A stretch of 40,834 bases of DNA from NCBI GenBank assembly GCA_021775315.1, contig JAJFIC010000108.1:1-40834 (forward strand), in the 5' to 3' direction. Made by a program: the position numbers and the translations under genes. Positions within the stretch are counted from its first letter, which is position 1. Each line of letters begins with the position of its first letter. Source of the stretch: Paracoccaceae bacterium. Lineage in GTDB: Bacteria; Pseudomonadota; Alphaproteobacteria; Rhodobacterales; Rhodobacteraceae. This document shows, one piece after another, positions 8,487 through 16,276 of the stretch. Below the pieces are notes generated by a model, which was not told the origin of the DNA, ran no database searches, and saw only the letters and a list, made by a program, of their open reading frames with translations.

Positions 8487-9869
8487 TCAGGTCTGGCGCA
8501 TGCCATCAAGGGGCGTGAACTGGCAGGTGAAATGCCGCATCAGTTTTGGCTCCCAACTGATTTCATACCCCGCCAGCTGGTCCTTTTCCTCGGCCAATTC
8601 GCCAAATGCCTCGATGATGTAATCAGCGTGTGACTGGGTATAAGTCCGCCGTGGAATGGCCAGCCGAACCAGATCCATGGCTGCCGGAATTTCGGGGCCA
8701 TCCGGTTGCCGACCGAACATAACCGTACCGATTTCACAACTGCGCACCCCGCCGACCTGGTAAAGTGCTGCCGCCAATGCCTGACCCGGATAGGCCAGCG
8801 GGGGAATATGGCTCAGCCATTTGCGCGCATCAATGAACACCGCGTGACCACCAGCGGGCTTGACCACCGGCACGCCGATTTTATCAAGCCTTTCAATGAT
8901 GTATTCGTTGGTTTGAATGCGGTAACGCAGATAATCCTCGTCCACGATTTCGCTTAACCCTTGTGCAATCGCCTCCAGATCGCGCCCTGCCAGCCCACCG
9001 TAAGTCGGGAAACCCTCGGTCTGGATCAGCTTCGCGCGGGCTTGTTCCGCCAAGTCGTCATCGTTCAGCGCCAGCCAGCCGCCGATATTGGCAAAGCCGT
9101 CCTTTTTGGCGCTCATGGTCATGCCGTCCGCGACAGCAAAACAATCGCGCGTGATGTCAGAAACCGACCGATCCGCCTGCCCTGCTTCGCGTTGTTTGAT
9201 GAACCAGGCGTTTTCCGCAAACCGACAGCCATCAATGATGAATGGTTTATTATGTGCATGCGCAATGCCTGAAACCGCGCGGATGTTTTCAAGGCTGACC
9301 GGCTGACCACCGCCTGCATTATTCGTGATCGTCAGCATCACACAGGGCACCGAATCCCCATATTCGGCCAAATAGGCCTCAAGACGCGGTAAATCCATGT
9401 TGCCTTTGAACGGATGCAGATTGGCCGGATCCTTGCCCTCGGCGATCACCAGATCATGGGCAAGCGCGCCGCTGGCTTCGATATTGCCGCGGGTCGTGTC
9501 AAAATGCGTGTTGTTGGGAATATTGCGCCCGACACCGCCCATGATCGAAAACAAAATCGCCTCGGCAGCGCGGCCCTGATGGGTGGGAATGATATGTTCA
9601 AATGGCATCAGGTTGTGAATGGCCGCCTTGAAGCGATCAAACGAGGGGGATCCCGCATAGCTTTCGTCGCCGCGCATAATGGCCGCCCATTGGGCCGATG
9701 ACATCGCACCGGTACCGCTGTCGGTCAGCAAATCAATCAGCACGTCGTCGGATTTCAAGCCAAACAGGTTGTAATGGCTTTGTTTCAGCAAGTCCTCGCG
9801 TTCAGTGCGACTGGTCATGCGAATAGGCTCGACCGACTTGATACGAAAGGGTTCAATGATCGTTTTCAT
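8487..9869 (-). CDS. tnaA: Tryptophanase (tryptophan indole-lyase)
   Basis: The protein has 460 residues, is PLP-dependent and is close to E. coli TnaA over its whole length. PLP-binding Lys256 lies in MSAKKDG; THQGRAAE and EGFPTYGGLAGRD are conserved. Two positions separate it from tyrosine phenol-lyase: Ile380 (SCEIG), where tyrosine phenol-lyase has the Arg that contacts the phenol, and His446 (MRHFT), where it has Phe. It should cleave tryptophan to indole, pyruvate and ammonia. I chose ATG 9869 for family alignment and GAGG about 10 nt ahead; an in-frame extension to 9923 has no support. A short reading frame with one Trp codon ends on this start (TGATG), so induction through a leader peptide is possible. 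Confidence 0.93.
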   Translation of the reverse strand: MKTIIEPFRIKSVEPIRMTSRTEREDLLKQSHYNLFGLKSDDVLIDLLTDSGTGAMSSAQWAAIMRGDESYAGSPSFDRFKAAIHNLMPFEHIIPTHQGRAAEAILFSIMGGVGRNIPNNTHFDTTRGNIEASGALAHDLVIAEGKDPANLHPFKGNMDLPRLEAYLAEYGDSVPCVMLTITNNAGGGQPVSLENIRAVSGIAHAHNKPFIIDGCRFAENAWFIKQREAGQADRSVSDITRDCFAVADGMTMSAKKDGFANIGGWLALNDDDLAEQARAKLIQTEGFPTYGGLAGRDLEAIAQGLSEIVDEDYLRYRIQTNEYIIERLDKIGVPVVKPAGGHAVFIDARKWLSHIPPLAYPGQALAAALYQVGGVRSCEIGTVMFGRQPDGPEIPAAMDLVRLAIPRRTYTQSHADYIIEAFGELAEEKDQLAGYEISWEPKLMRHFTCQFTPLDGMRQT

Positions 9870-9952
9870 CAGAGGTTTTCCTCGTTGGACCCCTGAAAAA
9901 CGTGGCAACCCGTAAACACGCAAAGGGGCCAGCGCCGCGGTTGCTCACACAT
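9869..9952 (-). CDS. Putative Trp-containing leader peptide of tryptophanase
   Basis: A 27-codon frame (ATG 9952, TGA 9869-9871) encodes a peptide with Trp8-Pro9 (RRWPLC). It ends on the tnaA start as TGATG, so ribosomes finishing it would meet the tnaA start. It is unlike E. coli TnaC in sequence and has no strong ribosome site. It is proposed because of its position, the single Trp and the exact coupling; chance is a real alternative. Confidence 0.25.
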   Translation of the reverse strand: MCEQPRRWPLCVFTGCHVFQGSNEENL

Positions 9953-10030
9953 GCGTGCCGCGCTCAACGCCCTTTTGGTTGCGCTTTCCCTCTATTCGCT
10001 GGGCTTGATGTTTGTCAAGTCCTGCGCATG

Positions 10031-10059
10031 AAAAAGGGCCAGCCAATGGCCAGCCCTTT
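10031..10059 (-). terminator. Rho-independent terminator of rplM-rpsI
   Basis: AAAGGGC (10033-10039) pairs with GCCCTTT (10053-10059), with an inner GCC/GGC stem. On the minus strand the stem is followed by TTTTT (10035-10031). It lies 21 nt past the rpsI stop. Confidence 0.75.
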
Positions 10060-10079
10060 GTCGTAATGTAATAGCGGGA

Positions 10080-10571
10080 TTAACGCTTGGAGAACTGGAA
10101 GCTCCGGCGGGCTTTGCGCTTGCCGTATTTCTTACGTTCAACAACCCGGCTATCGCGTGTCAGGAAGCCAGCGGCCTTCAGCGCGCCACGCAGCGACGGT
10201 TCATAAAGCTGCAATGCTTTCGAAATCCCGTGCTTGACTGCACCAGCCTGACCCGACAAACCGCCACCCTTAACGGTGGCCATCACGTCGAATTCACCGG
10301 CAACACCAGCCACGTCGAACGGTTGACGCAGAACCATCTGCAACACCGGACGGGCAAAGTACTTTGCCATTTCGCGGCCATTTACGGTCACTTTACCGGA
10401 TCCCGGACGAATCCAGACCCGTGCAACGGCGTCTTTCCGTTTGCCAGTCGCGTAAGAGCGGCCCAGATCATCGCGAACAGGTTCGCGGTGAATAACGGCT
10501 TCCATGACGACCGCATCTTCGCCCGTTACGGCGGCTTGCAGATCTTCGAGAGAATTAATTTGATCGCTCAT
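10080..10571 (-). CDS. rpsI: 30S ribosomal protein S9
   Basis: The protein has 163 residues. The S9 core starts at about residue 40 with [16 protein letters not shown] and ends in the conserved basic tail [17 protein letters not shown], whose C-terminal Arg reaches the ribosomal P site. The first ~38 acidic residues are the N-terminal extension usual in alphaproteobacteria. It starts 3 nt after rplM, the standard L13-S9 pair, and is followed by a terminator. Confidence 0.98.
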   Translation of the reverse strand: MSDQINSLEDLQAAVTGEDAVVMEAVIHREPVRDDLGRSYATGKRKDAVARVWIRPGSGKVTVNGREMAKYFARPVLQMVLRQPFDVAGVAGEFDVMATVKGGGLSGQAGAVKHGISKALQLYEPSLRGALKAAGFLTRDSRVVERKKYGKRKARRSFQFSKR

Positions 10572-10574
10572 GAT

Positions 10575-11039
10575 TTAGCCTCTCCGGGTGTTTTTCGGGT
10601 TCATGGATGCAACATCCAGAACTTCGGGGTTTTGGGCTTCGTGCGGGTGGTCAGCACTTGCATAAATCCGCAGGTTGGTCATTTGCTGACGTGACAGCGG
10701 GCCGCCTGGCAACATACGCTGGATCGCTTTGGTCAGAACCCGCTCTGGGAACTTGCCTTCAAGGATCTGCGCTGCCGTGCGCTGCTTGATGCCGCCCGGA
10801 TGGCCAGTATGCCAATAATAGATCTTGCCTGCCCGCTTGTTACCGGTCAGCTGGATCTTGTCCGCATTGATGATGAGGACATTGTCACCCATCTCCAGAT
10901 GCGGCGTGAAGGTTGGCTTGTGCTTGCCGCGAAGACGCATCGCGACGATAGACGCGAGACGGCCCAGAACGATGCCTTCAGCATCGATAATGATCCATTT
11001 CTTGTCGATATCAGCAGGTTTTGCTGTAAAGGTTTTCAT
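10575..11039 (-). CDS. rplM: 50S ribosomal protein L13
   Basis: The protein has 154 residues: [36 protein letters not shown], and the central [11 protein letters not shown] with [11 protein letters not shown] near the C-terminus are L13 hallmarks. It is an early assembly protein of the large subunit. I chose ATG 11039 by family alignment; a frame extension to 11069 is not needed. It is cotranscribed with rpsI (3-nt gap). A promoter-like pair lies at 11100-11127. Confidence 0.98.
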   Translation of the reverse strand: MKTFTAKPADIDKKWIIIDAEGIVLGRLASIVAMRLRGKHKPTFTPHLEMGDNVLIINADKIQLTGNKRAGKIYYWHTGHPGGIKQRTAAQILEGKFPERVLTKAIQRMLPGGPLSRQQMTNLRIYASADHPHEAQNPEVLDVASMNPKNTRRG

Positions 11040-11099
11040 GTTTTCACCATTTCGGGCTGTTAACAGCACCCGATTGGCACTGTGTCATGTGATCCGGCG

Positions 11100-11127
11100 T
11101 TTTTACGGGTTTCTGGTGCACGGTCAA
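11100..11127 (-). promoter_or_regulatory. Candidate promoter of rplM-rpsI
   Basis: On the minus strand TTGACC (11127-11122) is followed after 16 nt by TAAAAA (11105-11100), placing transcription start near 11093 and leaving a leader of about 54 nt before ATG 11039. Confidence 0.4.
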
Positions 11128-11175
11128 GTGCAATAAGCTTTGATTTTTCGTGTGTTATCAAGGTCATACAAATTA

Positions 11176-11189
11176 GGTATTATAATACC
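11176..11189. promoter_or_regulatory. 14-bp perfect palindrome containing TATAAT
   Basis: GGTATTATAATACC is its own reverse complement and carries TATAAT on both strands. It lies 9 nt past the thioesterase stop and 137 nt ahead of rplM. It could be an operator or a second promoter -10 element; no good -35 is seen at the usual distance. Confidence 0.35.
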
Positions 11190-11197
11190 CCACAAAA

Positions 11198-11617
11198 TCA
11201 TCGTTTTGGCGGCAGCGCATAAGTCAAACTGGCACGCGCCACCGGCACATCCACCCCGACCGAGTAAATCAGAACATCGCCGACGCTTAACGTTTTGCCA
11301 AGTTTCAGGATGCGGGCCCGGGCGATCAAATCACCCGGTGCCGGTTTGCGCATAAAATCAATCGAACAATTGGTGGTGACCATCATCGCCTCGGGGCCGA
11401 CCATCGACAGGGTCGCCATGTAAAACGCACAATCCGCCAGTGAAAACATCGACGGGCCGGAAACGGTGCCACCGGGGCGCAGATGGCTGTCGTCGATAAA
11501 CATCCGCACGGTTACGCCGTCAGCATGCACCGCCTCGACGTCAAAATGCCCCTCGACTTGTGGAAACTCACGTTCGATCAGTTCGTGCAACTGCTCTATC
11601 GTCATGACCGGTTTCAA
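11198..11617 (-). CDS. PaaI-family hotdog thioesterase
   Basis: The protein has 139 residues and a single hotdog domain. DSHLRPGGTVSGPSMFSLAD matches the active-site helix region of PaaI/YbgC-like acyl-CoA thioesterases; TTNCSIDFMRKPAPGDLIA is the following strand pair. It would hydrolyse an acyl-CoA thioester in the cytoplasm. I chose TTG 11617 because GGGGAAAG lies 7 nt ahead of it; the in-frame ATG at 11605 is about 19 nt away. It is divergent from the enoyl-CoA hydratase-like gene at 11690, so the 72-nt gap holds both promoters and the two may handle the same acyl-CoA pool. Substrate unknown. Confidence 0.86.
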   Translation of the reverse strand: MKPVMTIEQLHELIEREFPQVEGHFDVEAVHADGVTVRMFIDDSHLRPGGTVSGPSMFSLADCAFYMATLSMVGPEAMMVTTNCSIDFMRKPAPGDLIARARILKLGKTLSVGDVLIYSVGVDVPVARASLTYALPPKR

Positions 11618-11689
11618 AATGCGTCTTTCCCCTTGATTACTTCGCCGCTAAACTTGCCGCAACCCAGCTATTATTCAAGAGGCATTTGC

Positions 11690-12481
11690 ATGACAGACCC
11701 AATCCTACTGCGCGACGACAAAGACGCCATCGCGACACTGACGCTGAACACGCCCAAAAGCCTGAATGCCCTGTCCGAAGCAATGATCGCGGCCCTGCAA
11801 GCCCAGTTTGACGCTTTGCGTGAGGATAGCTCGATCCGTGCGGTGATCCTTAAGGGCGTAGGCAAGGCGTTTTGTGCCGGGCATGACCTCAAGGAAATGA
11901 CCGCCGGGCGGCAGGCCAGCGACGCCGGGCGGGCGTATTTCGGTGCGTTATTCACCTCTTGCGCCAAAATGATGACCAGCATTCAACGTCTGCCACAGCC
12001 GGTTATCGCCGAAGTGCACGGCATCGCCACGGCCGCCGGGTGCCAGCTTGTCGCCTCATGCGACATGGCCGTTGCGGCCGAAGGCACGCGGTTTGGTGTC
12101 AACGGCGTCAATATCGGTTTGTTCTGCTCAACACCTATGGTGGCATTATCGCGCAATATTCCGCGCAAGAAAGCCTTTGAAATGTTGTCGACCGGGCAGT
12201 TCATTGAAGCTGCTAAGGCCGAGGAACTGGGACTAGTCAACCGCGTGGTGCCGCATGATGAATTGGAAACCGCAAGCCGTGATCTGGCGACGCTGGTGGC
12301 TGGCAAACTTGGCGCGGCGGTCAAGATTGGCAAGCTGGCGTTTTATGAACAGCTTCAGATGCCAATTGATCAGGCCTACGCCTATACCGGCGATGTAATG
12401 ACCGAAAATATGCTGTATCGCGACACCGAAGAAGGCATCGCGGCTTTCCTTGAAAAGCGCGACCCGACCTGGACGCAATAA
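11690..12481 (+). CDS. Enoyl-CoA hydratase/isomerase family protein, ECHDC3-like
   Basis: The protein has 263 residues and a crotonase fold. The CoA-binding oxyanion segment GKAFCAGHDLKEM (58-70) and ATAAGCQLVASCD (113-125) are clear. The two glutamates of classical hydratase catalysis are absent: Gln119 is at the Glu144 position of rat hydratase and Gly139 at Glu164. The sequence, including NIGLFCSTP, closely resembles vertebrate ECHDC3, a crotonase of uncertain activity. It may be a non-hydratase crotonase (thioesterase, isomerase or binding role). ATG 11690 has AAGAGG about 7 nt ahead; a longer open frame upstream is antisense to the thioesterase. A terminator follows. Confidence 0.9.
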   Translation: MTDPILLRDDKDAIATLTLNTPKSLNALSEAMIAALQAQFDALREDSSIRAVILKGVGKAFCAGHDLKEMTAGRQASDAGRAYFGALFTSCAKMMTSIQRLPQPVIAEVHGIATAAGCQLVASCDMAVAAEGTRFGVNGVNIGLFCSTPMVALSRNIPRKKAFEMLSTGQFIEAAKAEELGLVNRVVPHDELETASRDLATLVAGKLGAAVKIGKLAFYEQLQMPIDQAYAYTGDVMTENMLYRDTEEGIAAFLEKRDPTWTQ

Positions 12482-12502
12482 AACCAGCCTATTGAACGAA
12501 TT

Positions 12503-12540
12503 GGGCCGGAGCCTTTGCAGGTCCCGGCCCTTATTTGTTT
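12503..12540 (+). terminator. Terminator after the ECHDC3-like gene
   Basis: GGGCCGG (12503-12509) pairs with CCGGCCC (12524-12530), with an inner CCT/AGG pairing, followed by TTATTTGTTT. It lies between convergent genes; the T-run serves the plus strand. Confidence 0.7.
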
Positions 12541-13925
12541 CAGCTGATCCGCGTCAGCAGACTGTCCAGTGATGCCTTGGCATCGCCATAGAACATGCGG
12601 GTGTTTTCCTTGAAGAACAGCGGGTTTTCGATGCCCGAATACCCAGTCCCCTGCCCACGTTTAGACACGAACACTTGCTTGGCTTTCCACACTTCCAGCA
12701 CCGGCATGCCGGCGATGGGGCTGTTTGGATCTTCTTGCGCGGCGGGGTTCACGATGTCGTTGGACCCGATAATCATCACCACGTCGGTTTCAGGGAAATC
12801 ATCATTGATCTCATCCATTTCCAGCACGATGTCATAGGGCACGCGTGCCTCGGCCAGCAGCACATTCATGTGACCCGGCAATCGACCCGCAACCGGGTGA
12901 ATGCCAAACCGCACCTCTTTGCCACGCGCACGCAACCGCTTGGTCAACTCGCTGACAGATTGCTGCGCTTGGGCCACCGCCATGCCATAACCCGGCACGA
13001 TGATCACGCTGTCCGCGTCATCCAAAGCCGATGCGACACCGTCGGCATCAATGGCGATCTGTTCGCCCTCGATTTCCATCGCCGGGCCTTTCTGGCCGCC
13101 AAAACCGCCCAGAATCACGCTCAGGAAATGCCGGTTCATCGCTTTGCACATGATGTAAGACAGGATCGCCCCGGAGGAGCCAACCAGCGCACCGGTCACG
13201 ATCAACAGATCGTTGCCGAGCAGAAAACCCGTCGCCGCAGCGGCCCAGCCGGAATAGCTGTTCAGCATCGACACAACCACCGGCATGTCGGCCCCGCCAA
13301 TGGCCATCACCAGATGCGCGCCAACCACAAAGGCAATCGCCGTCATCAGGTATAGCTGCCAGCTAAAGGTATCAGCGCTGGCATCCTGCATATAAAGCAC
13401 CAGCAATACGATGGACGCGCCCGCCATCAGCACGTTCCACACATGCCGCCCCGGCAGGATCAGCGCGTTACCGCTGATCGAGCCTGCCAATTTGGCATAA
13501 GCGATGATCGAACCGGTAAAGGTGATCGCACCGATAAAGACACCGATGAAGATTTCAACCTCGTGAATGACCTCTTCTGCGTCACTGGCAAAATGATGCG
13601 CCGTCAGATCCGAATTGATGCCGATGAAAACCGCCGCCAGACCGACAAAGCTGTGCAATGCGGCCACAAGTTGCGGCATGCCCGTCATCTGAACCCGTTG
13701 TGCGACGATCACGCCAACAACAGCGCCAATCGCCATCATCACGATCAGAACCGCGCCGATATCCATTTGCGGGCCAGAAACCGTGGCCACAATCGCAATC
13801 GCCATACCAACGATGCCATACCAGATCGCACGTTTCGCGCTTTCCTGATTAGACAAACCACCAAGGGCCAGAATGAAAAGAACCGATGCCGCGATATAAG
13901 CGGCTGTTACCAAACCTATGCTCAT
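12540..13925 (-). CDS. pntB: NAD(P) transhydrogenase subunit beta
   Basis: The protein has 461 residues. An N-terminal domain of about eight membrane helices forms part of the proton channel (about 1-260). A C-terminal NADP(H)-binding domain III follows, with [12 protein letters not shown] and [11 protein letters not shown] as nucleotide-binding signatures. With PntA it couples hydride transfer between NADH and NADP+ to proton entry and supplies NADPH. It begins 16 nt after pntA and has GGGGAAAG ahead. Length is as in Rhodobacter. Confidence 0.97.
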   Translation of the reverse strand: MSIGLVTAAYIAASVLFILALGGLSNQESAKRAIWYGIVGMAIAIVATVSGPQMDIGAVLIVMMAIGAVVGVIVAQRVQMTGMPQLVAALHSFVGLAAVFIGINSDLTAHHFASDAEEVIHEVEIFIGVFIGAITFTGSIIAYAKLAGSISGNALILPGRHVWNVLMAGASIVLLVLYMQDASADTFSWQLYLMTAIAFVVGAHLVMAIGGADMPVVVSMLNSYSGWAAAATGFLLGNDLLIVTGALVGSSGAILSYIMCKAMNRHFLSVILGGFGGQKGPAMEIEGEQIAIDADGVASALDDADSVIIVPGYGMAVAQAQQSVSELTKRLRARGKEVRFGIHPVAGRLPGHMNVLLAEARVPYDIVLEMDEINDDFPETDVVMIIGSNDIVNPAAQEDPNSPIAGMPVLEVWKAKQVFVSKRGQGTGYSGIENPLFFKENTRMFYGDAKASLDSLLTRIS

Positions 13926-13941
13926 TTTTCTTTCCCCGCCC

Positions 13942-15513
13942 TTAAGATTTCTGGAACATTTGCAACATGCGCCGGGTTACCATGAACCCGCCGACAACGT
14001 TGATGGTTGCGATTAGAACCGAAATCGCCGCAAGGATCAGAACCAGCTTGTTATCCGAGCCGATCTGCAACAATGCTCCAAGAATGATGATGCCTGAAAT
14101 GGCATTGGTGATCGCCATCAGCGGCGTGTGCAGCGCGTGGCTGACATTCCAGATAACCTGAAAACCGATAAAGACCGACAACACAAACACGATGAAATGC
14201 TGCATGAAACTGGCCGGTGCATATGCCCCGATCAACAGCATTACAGCCCCACCTGCGATCAGCATCAGGGTCTGTTGCATACCGGACTTTTTCATCGCGG
14301 CAGCTTCAAGCGCGCTTTTTTCCTCGGGCGTCAGTTCTGGTGCCGTCGGTTTCTTGGCGGCAATCGCCTGCACTTTTGGCGGGGGTGGCGGGAAGGTTAC
14401 GTCGCCTTCAAAGGTCACCGTCGCACCGCGAATTACATCGTCTTCCATATTATGGACGACAACACCGTCTTTTTCCGGTGTCAGATCATCCATCATATGG
14501 CGGATGTTATTGGCATAAAGTGTCGAGCTTTGCGTCGCCATCCGGCTGGGGAAATCGGTATAACCTACGATGGTCACGCCATTTTTGGTCTCGATTTTCT
14601 CATCCATCACGGTCAGATCGCAATTGCCACCGCGTTCGGCTGCAAGGTCAATCACGACCGAACCCGGCTTCATCGCCTCGACCATATCTTTCAGCCACAA
14701 CTTTGGTGCATCGCGACCGGGGATCAGGGCCGTGGTGATAACGATATCAACCTCGGGCGCCAGTTCGCGGAACTTTGCCAGTTGGGCCTCGCGGAATTCC
14801 GGGCTGGACACGGCGGCATAACCACCTGTGGCCGCGCCATCCTGGGCCTCTTCCGCGAAATCAAGATAAACGAACTCGGCCCCCATGCTTTCGATCTGTT
14901 CGGCCACTTCGGGACGCACATCAAAGGCCAGCGTGATCGCGCCAAGCGAGGTTGCAGCCCCGATCGCTGCCAGACCCGCAACACCAGCCCCGACAATCAG
15001 AACCTTGGCAGGCGGCACCTTACCCGCTGCCGTGATCTGACCGGTAAAGAAGCGGCCAAAGTTATTGCTGGCCTCGATCACCGCGCGATAACCCGCAATA
15101 TTGGCCATCGAGCTTAGCGCGTCCATCTTTTGTGCCCGCGAAATCCGCGGCACCATATCCATCGCGATGTAATTCGCCCCGGCCGATTTCATCAGCTTAA
15201 GCTGGGCTTCATTTTGCGCCGGGTAAAAGAACGAAATGACCGTCTGGCCCTTGCGAACACGCTTTTCCTCAGTAGCGCCTTCAAGGGGGCGCACCTTGGC
15301 CACGATATCTGCGGCCTTCCATAACGCGGCGGCGGTTTTTACAACCTCAACACCGGCGTCTTTGTATTCCTGATCCGAAAACCGCGCGCCCATTCCGGCG
15401 CCCGACTGTATCACGCATTCATAGCCAAGTTTTTGCAGCGCCAAAGCCGATGCCGGCGTCATCGCTACCCGGTTCTCACCGGCAAAGCTTTCTTTTGGTG
15501 TGCCTATCTTCAA
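13942..15513 (-). CDS. pntA: NAD(P) transhydrogenase subunit alpha, one-piece form
   Basis: The protein has 523 residues. The N-terminal NAD(H)-binding domain I (about 1-380) has [22 protein letters not shown], and [16 protein letters not shown] proline-rich linker ([10 protein letters not shown]) leads to four C-terminal membrane helices (about 415-520). The alpha1 and alpha2 parts are fused as in E. coli and R. capsulatus, not split as in Rhodospirillum. The start is TTG 15513: GGGGAG lies 7 nt ahead and the family begins MKIG. pntB follows after 16 nt. An exact CRP-type palindrome lies 53 nt upstream. Confidence 0.97.
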   Translation of the reverse strand: MKIGTPKESFAGENRVAMTPASALALQKLGYECVIQSGAGMGARFSDQEYKDAGVEVVKTAAALWKAADIVAKVRPLEGATEEKRVRKGQTVISFFYPAQNEAQLKLMKSAGANYIAMDMVPRISRAQKMDALSSMANIAGYRAVIEASNNFGRFFTGQITAAGKVPPAKVLIVGAGVAGLAAIGAATSLGAITLAFDVRPEVAEQIESMGAEFVYLDFAEEAQDGAATGGYAAVSSPEFREAQLAKFRELAPEVDIVITTALIPGRDAPKLWLKDMVEAMKPGSVVIDLAAERGGNCDLTVMDEKIETKNGVTIVGYTDFPSRMATQSSTLYANNIRHMMDDLTPEKDGVVVHNMEDDVIRGATVTFEGDVTFPPPPPKVQAIAAKKPTAPELTPEEKSALEAAAMKKSGMQQTLMLIAGGAVMLLIGAYAPASFMQHFIVFVLSVFIGFQVIWNVSHALHTPLMAITNAISGIIILGALLQIGSDNKLVLILAAISVLIATINVVGGFMVTRRMLQMFQKS

Positions 15514-15565
15514 AACTGCGCTCCCCTTTTGGTCATTTCCCGATCTCGGCCCGGGCGTTTTTCAA

Positions 15566-15581
15566 TGTGATTCACATCACA
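15566..15581. promoter_or_regulatory. CRP-type binding site upstream of pntA
   Basis: TGTGA-N6-TCACA matches the CRP consensus exactly and extends to TGTGAT/ATCACA. It is centred about 60 nt upstream of the pntA start. AT-rich -10-like sequences lie just beyond it (15591-15605). The rest of the 285-bp gap holds no gene. Confidence 0.55.
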
Positions 15582-15798
15582 TATTCAAACTTTATAATAT
15601 AATAAACCGTTCTACCAATTCACGCAACCACGCAAGGCGATGCTGCATCAATGCGACCACACGTCACGATGCAGACCCTGAACCGTTCATTTGTCCCGTC
15701 GGCTTTAGGCAAATCAGGCCAAAGATGCAATTGTTACTGGGGATAGGTCATGGAATCCGGGAAAATACGGTGCGTAAGGCCCAATTTCAGGTCTGTTT

Positions 15799-16248
15799 TC
15801 AAAGCCACCGGCGGGTTTTGAGGCAAAAGTTCGCGAAGTCTTCGGGAAATGCGGCCGCTAACCCGGCTTCTTCGCCTTCAATGAACCTTTTTGCGATCAC
15901 ACGCATGAATACCGGCACCAGCACCAAACCGACCAACGACCCCAAAAGCAGGGCAACCCCGGCCAGAACCGCCGCATCCGCCAGATAAATAGGATTGCGG
16001 CTGAACCTGTAGGGTCCCTTCGCGATAAAAGCCTTTGGCACATTGCGCGGCACGACGCTGGTTTTGTGGCGGATAAACTGCAAAGCCGCCCAGCCCATCA
16101 GCCCAAACCCCACCAGAACCAGCAACCAGCCCAAGGTGTTCGCAACTGACCCGCCAAACTCAAACGGATTCCAGAGCCTTGATTGTAGATTTAGGATCAC
16201 AAGGAAAAGGAGCAACCAAACTGGTGGCAAATCAATGGCTTTTTTCAT
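15799..16248 (-). CDS. Isoprenylcysteine carboxyl methyltransferase family protein
   Basis: The protein has 149 residues with four predicted membrane segments. The C-terminal half carries the ICMT/PEMT signature: KGPYRFSRNPIYLAD (about 79-93), then an acidic turn EGEEAGLAAAFPEDFANF and a final RR. Such bacterial enzymes use SAM to methylate lipids or small molecules; the substrate is not known. The start lies 28 nt after the aldehyde oxidoreductase stop, so the two are likely cotranscribed. GGATGAG lies ahead of ATG 16248. Confidence 0.78.
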   Translation of the reverse strand: MKKAIDLPPVWLLLFLVILNLQSRLWNPFEFGGSVANTLGWLLVLVGFGLMGWAALQFIRHKTSVVPRNVPKAFIAKGPYRFSRNPIYLADAAVLAGVALLLGSLVGLVLVPVFMRVIAKRFIEGEEAGLAAAFPEDFANFCLKTRRWL

Positions 16249-16276
16249 AGCTTTCTCATCCTGTTACATCCCTTAC

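Noticed and set aside
8487-9869. Tyrosine phenol-lyase instead of tryptophanase
   Set aside because: Ile380 and His446 are at the positions that distinguish tryptophanase; tyrosine phenol-lyase has Arg and Phe there.
13443-15117. Long plus-strand frames opposite pntA and pntB
   Set aside because: They are high-GC shadows of pntAB, rich in His/Arg/Gln without family resemblance.
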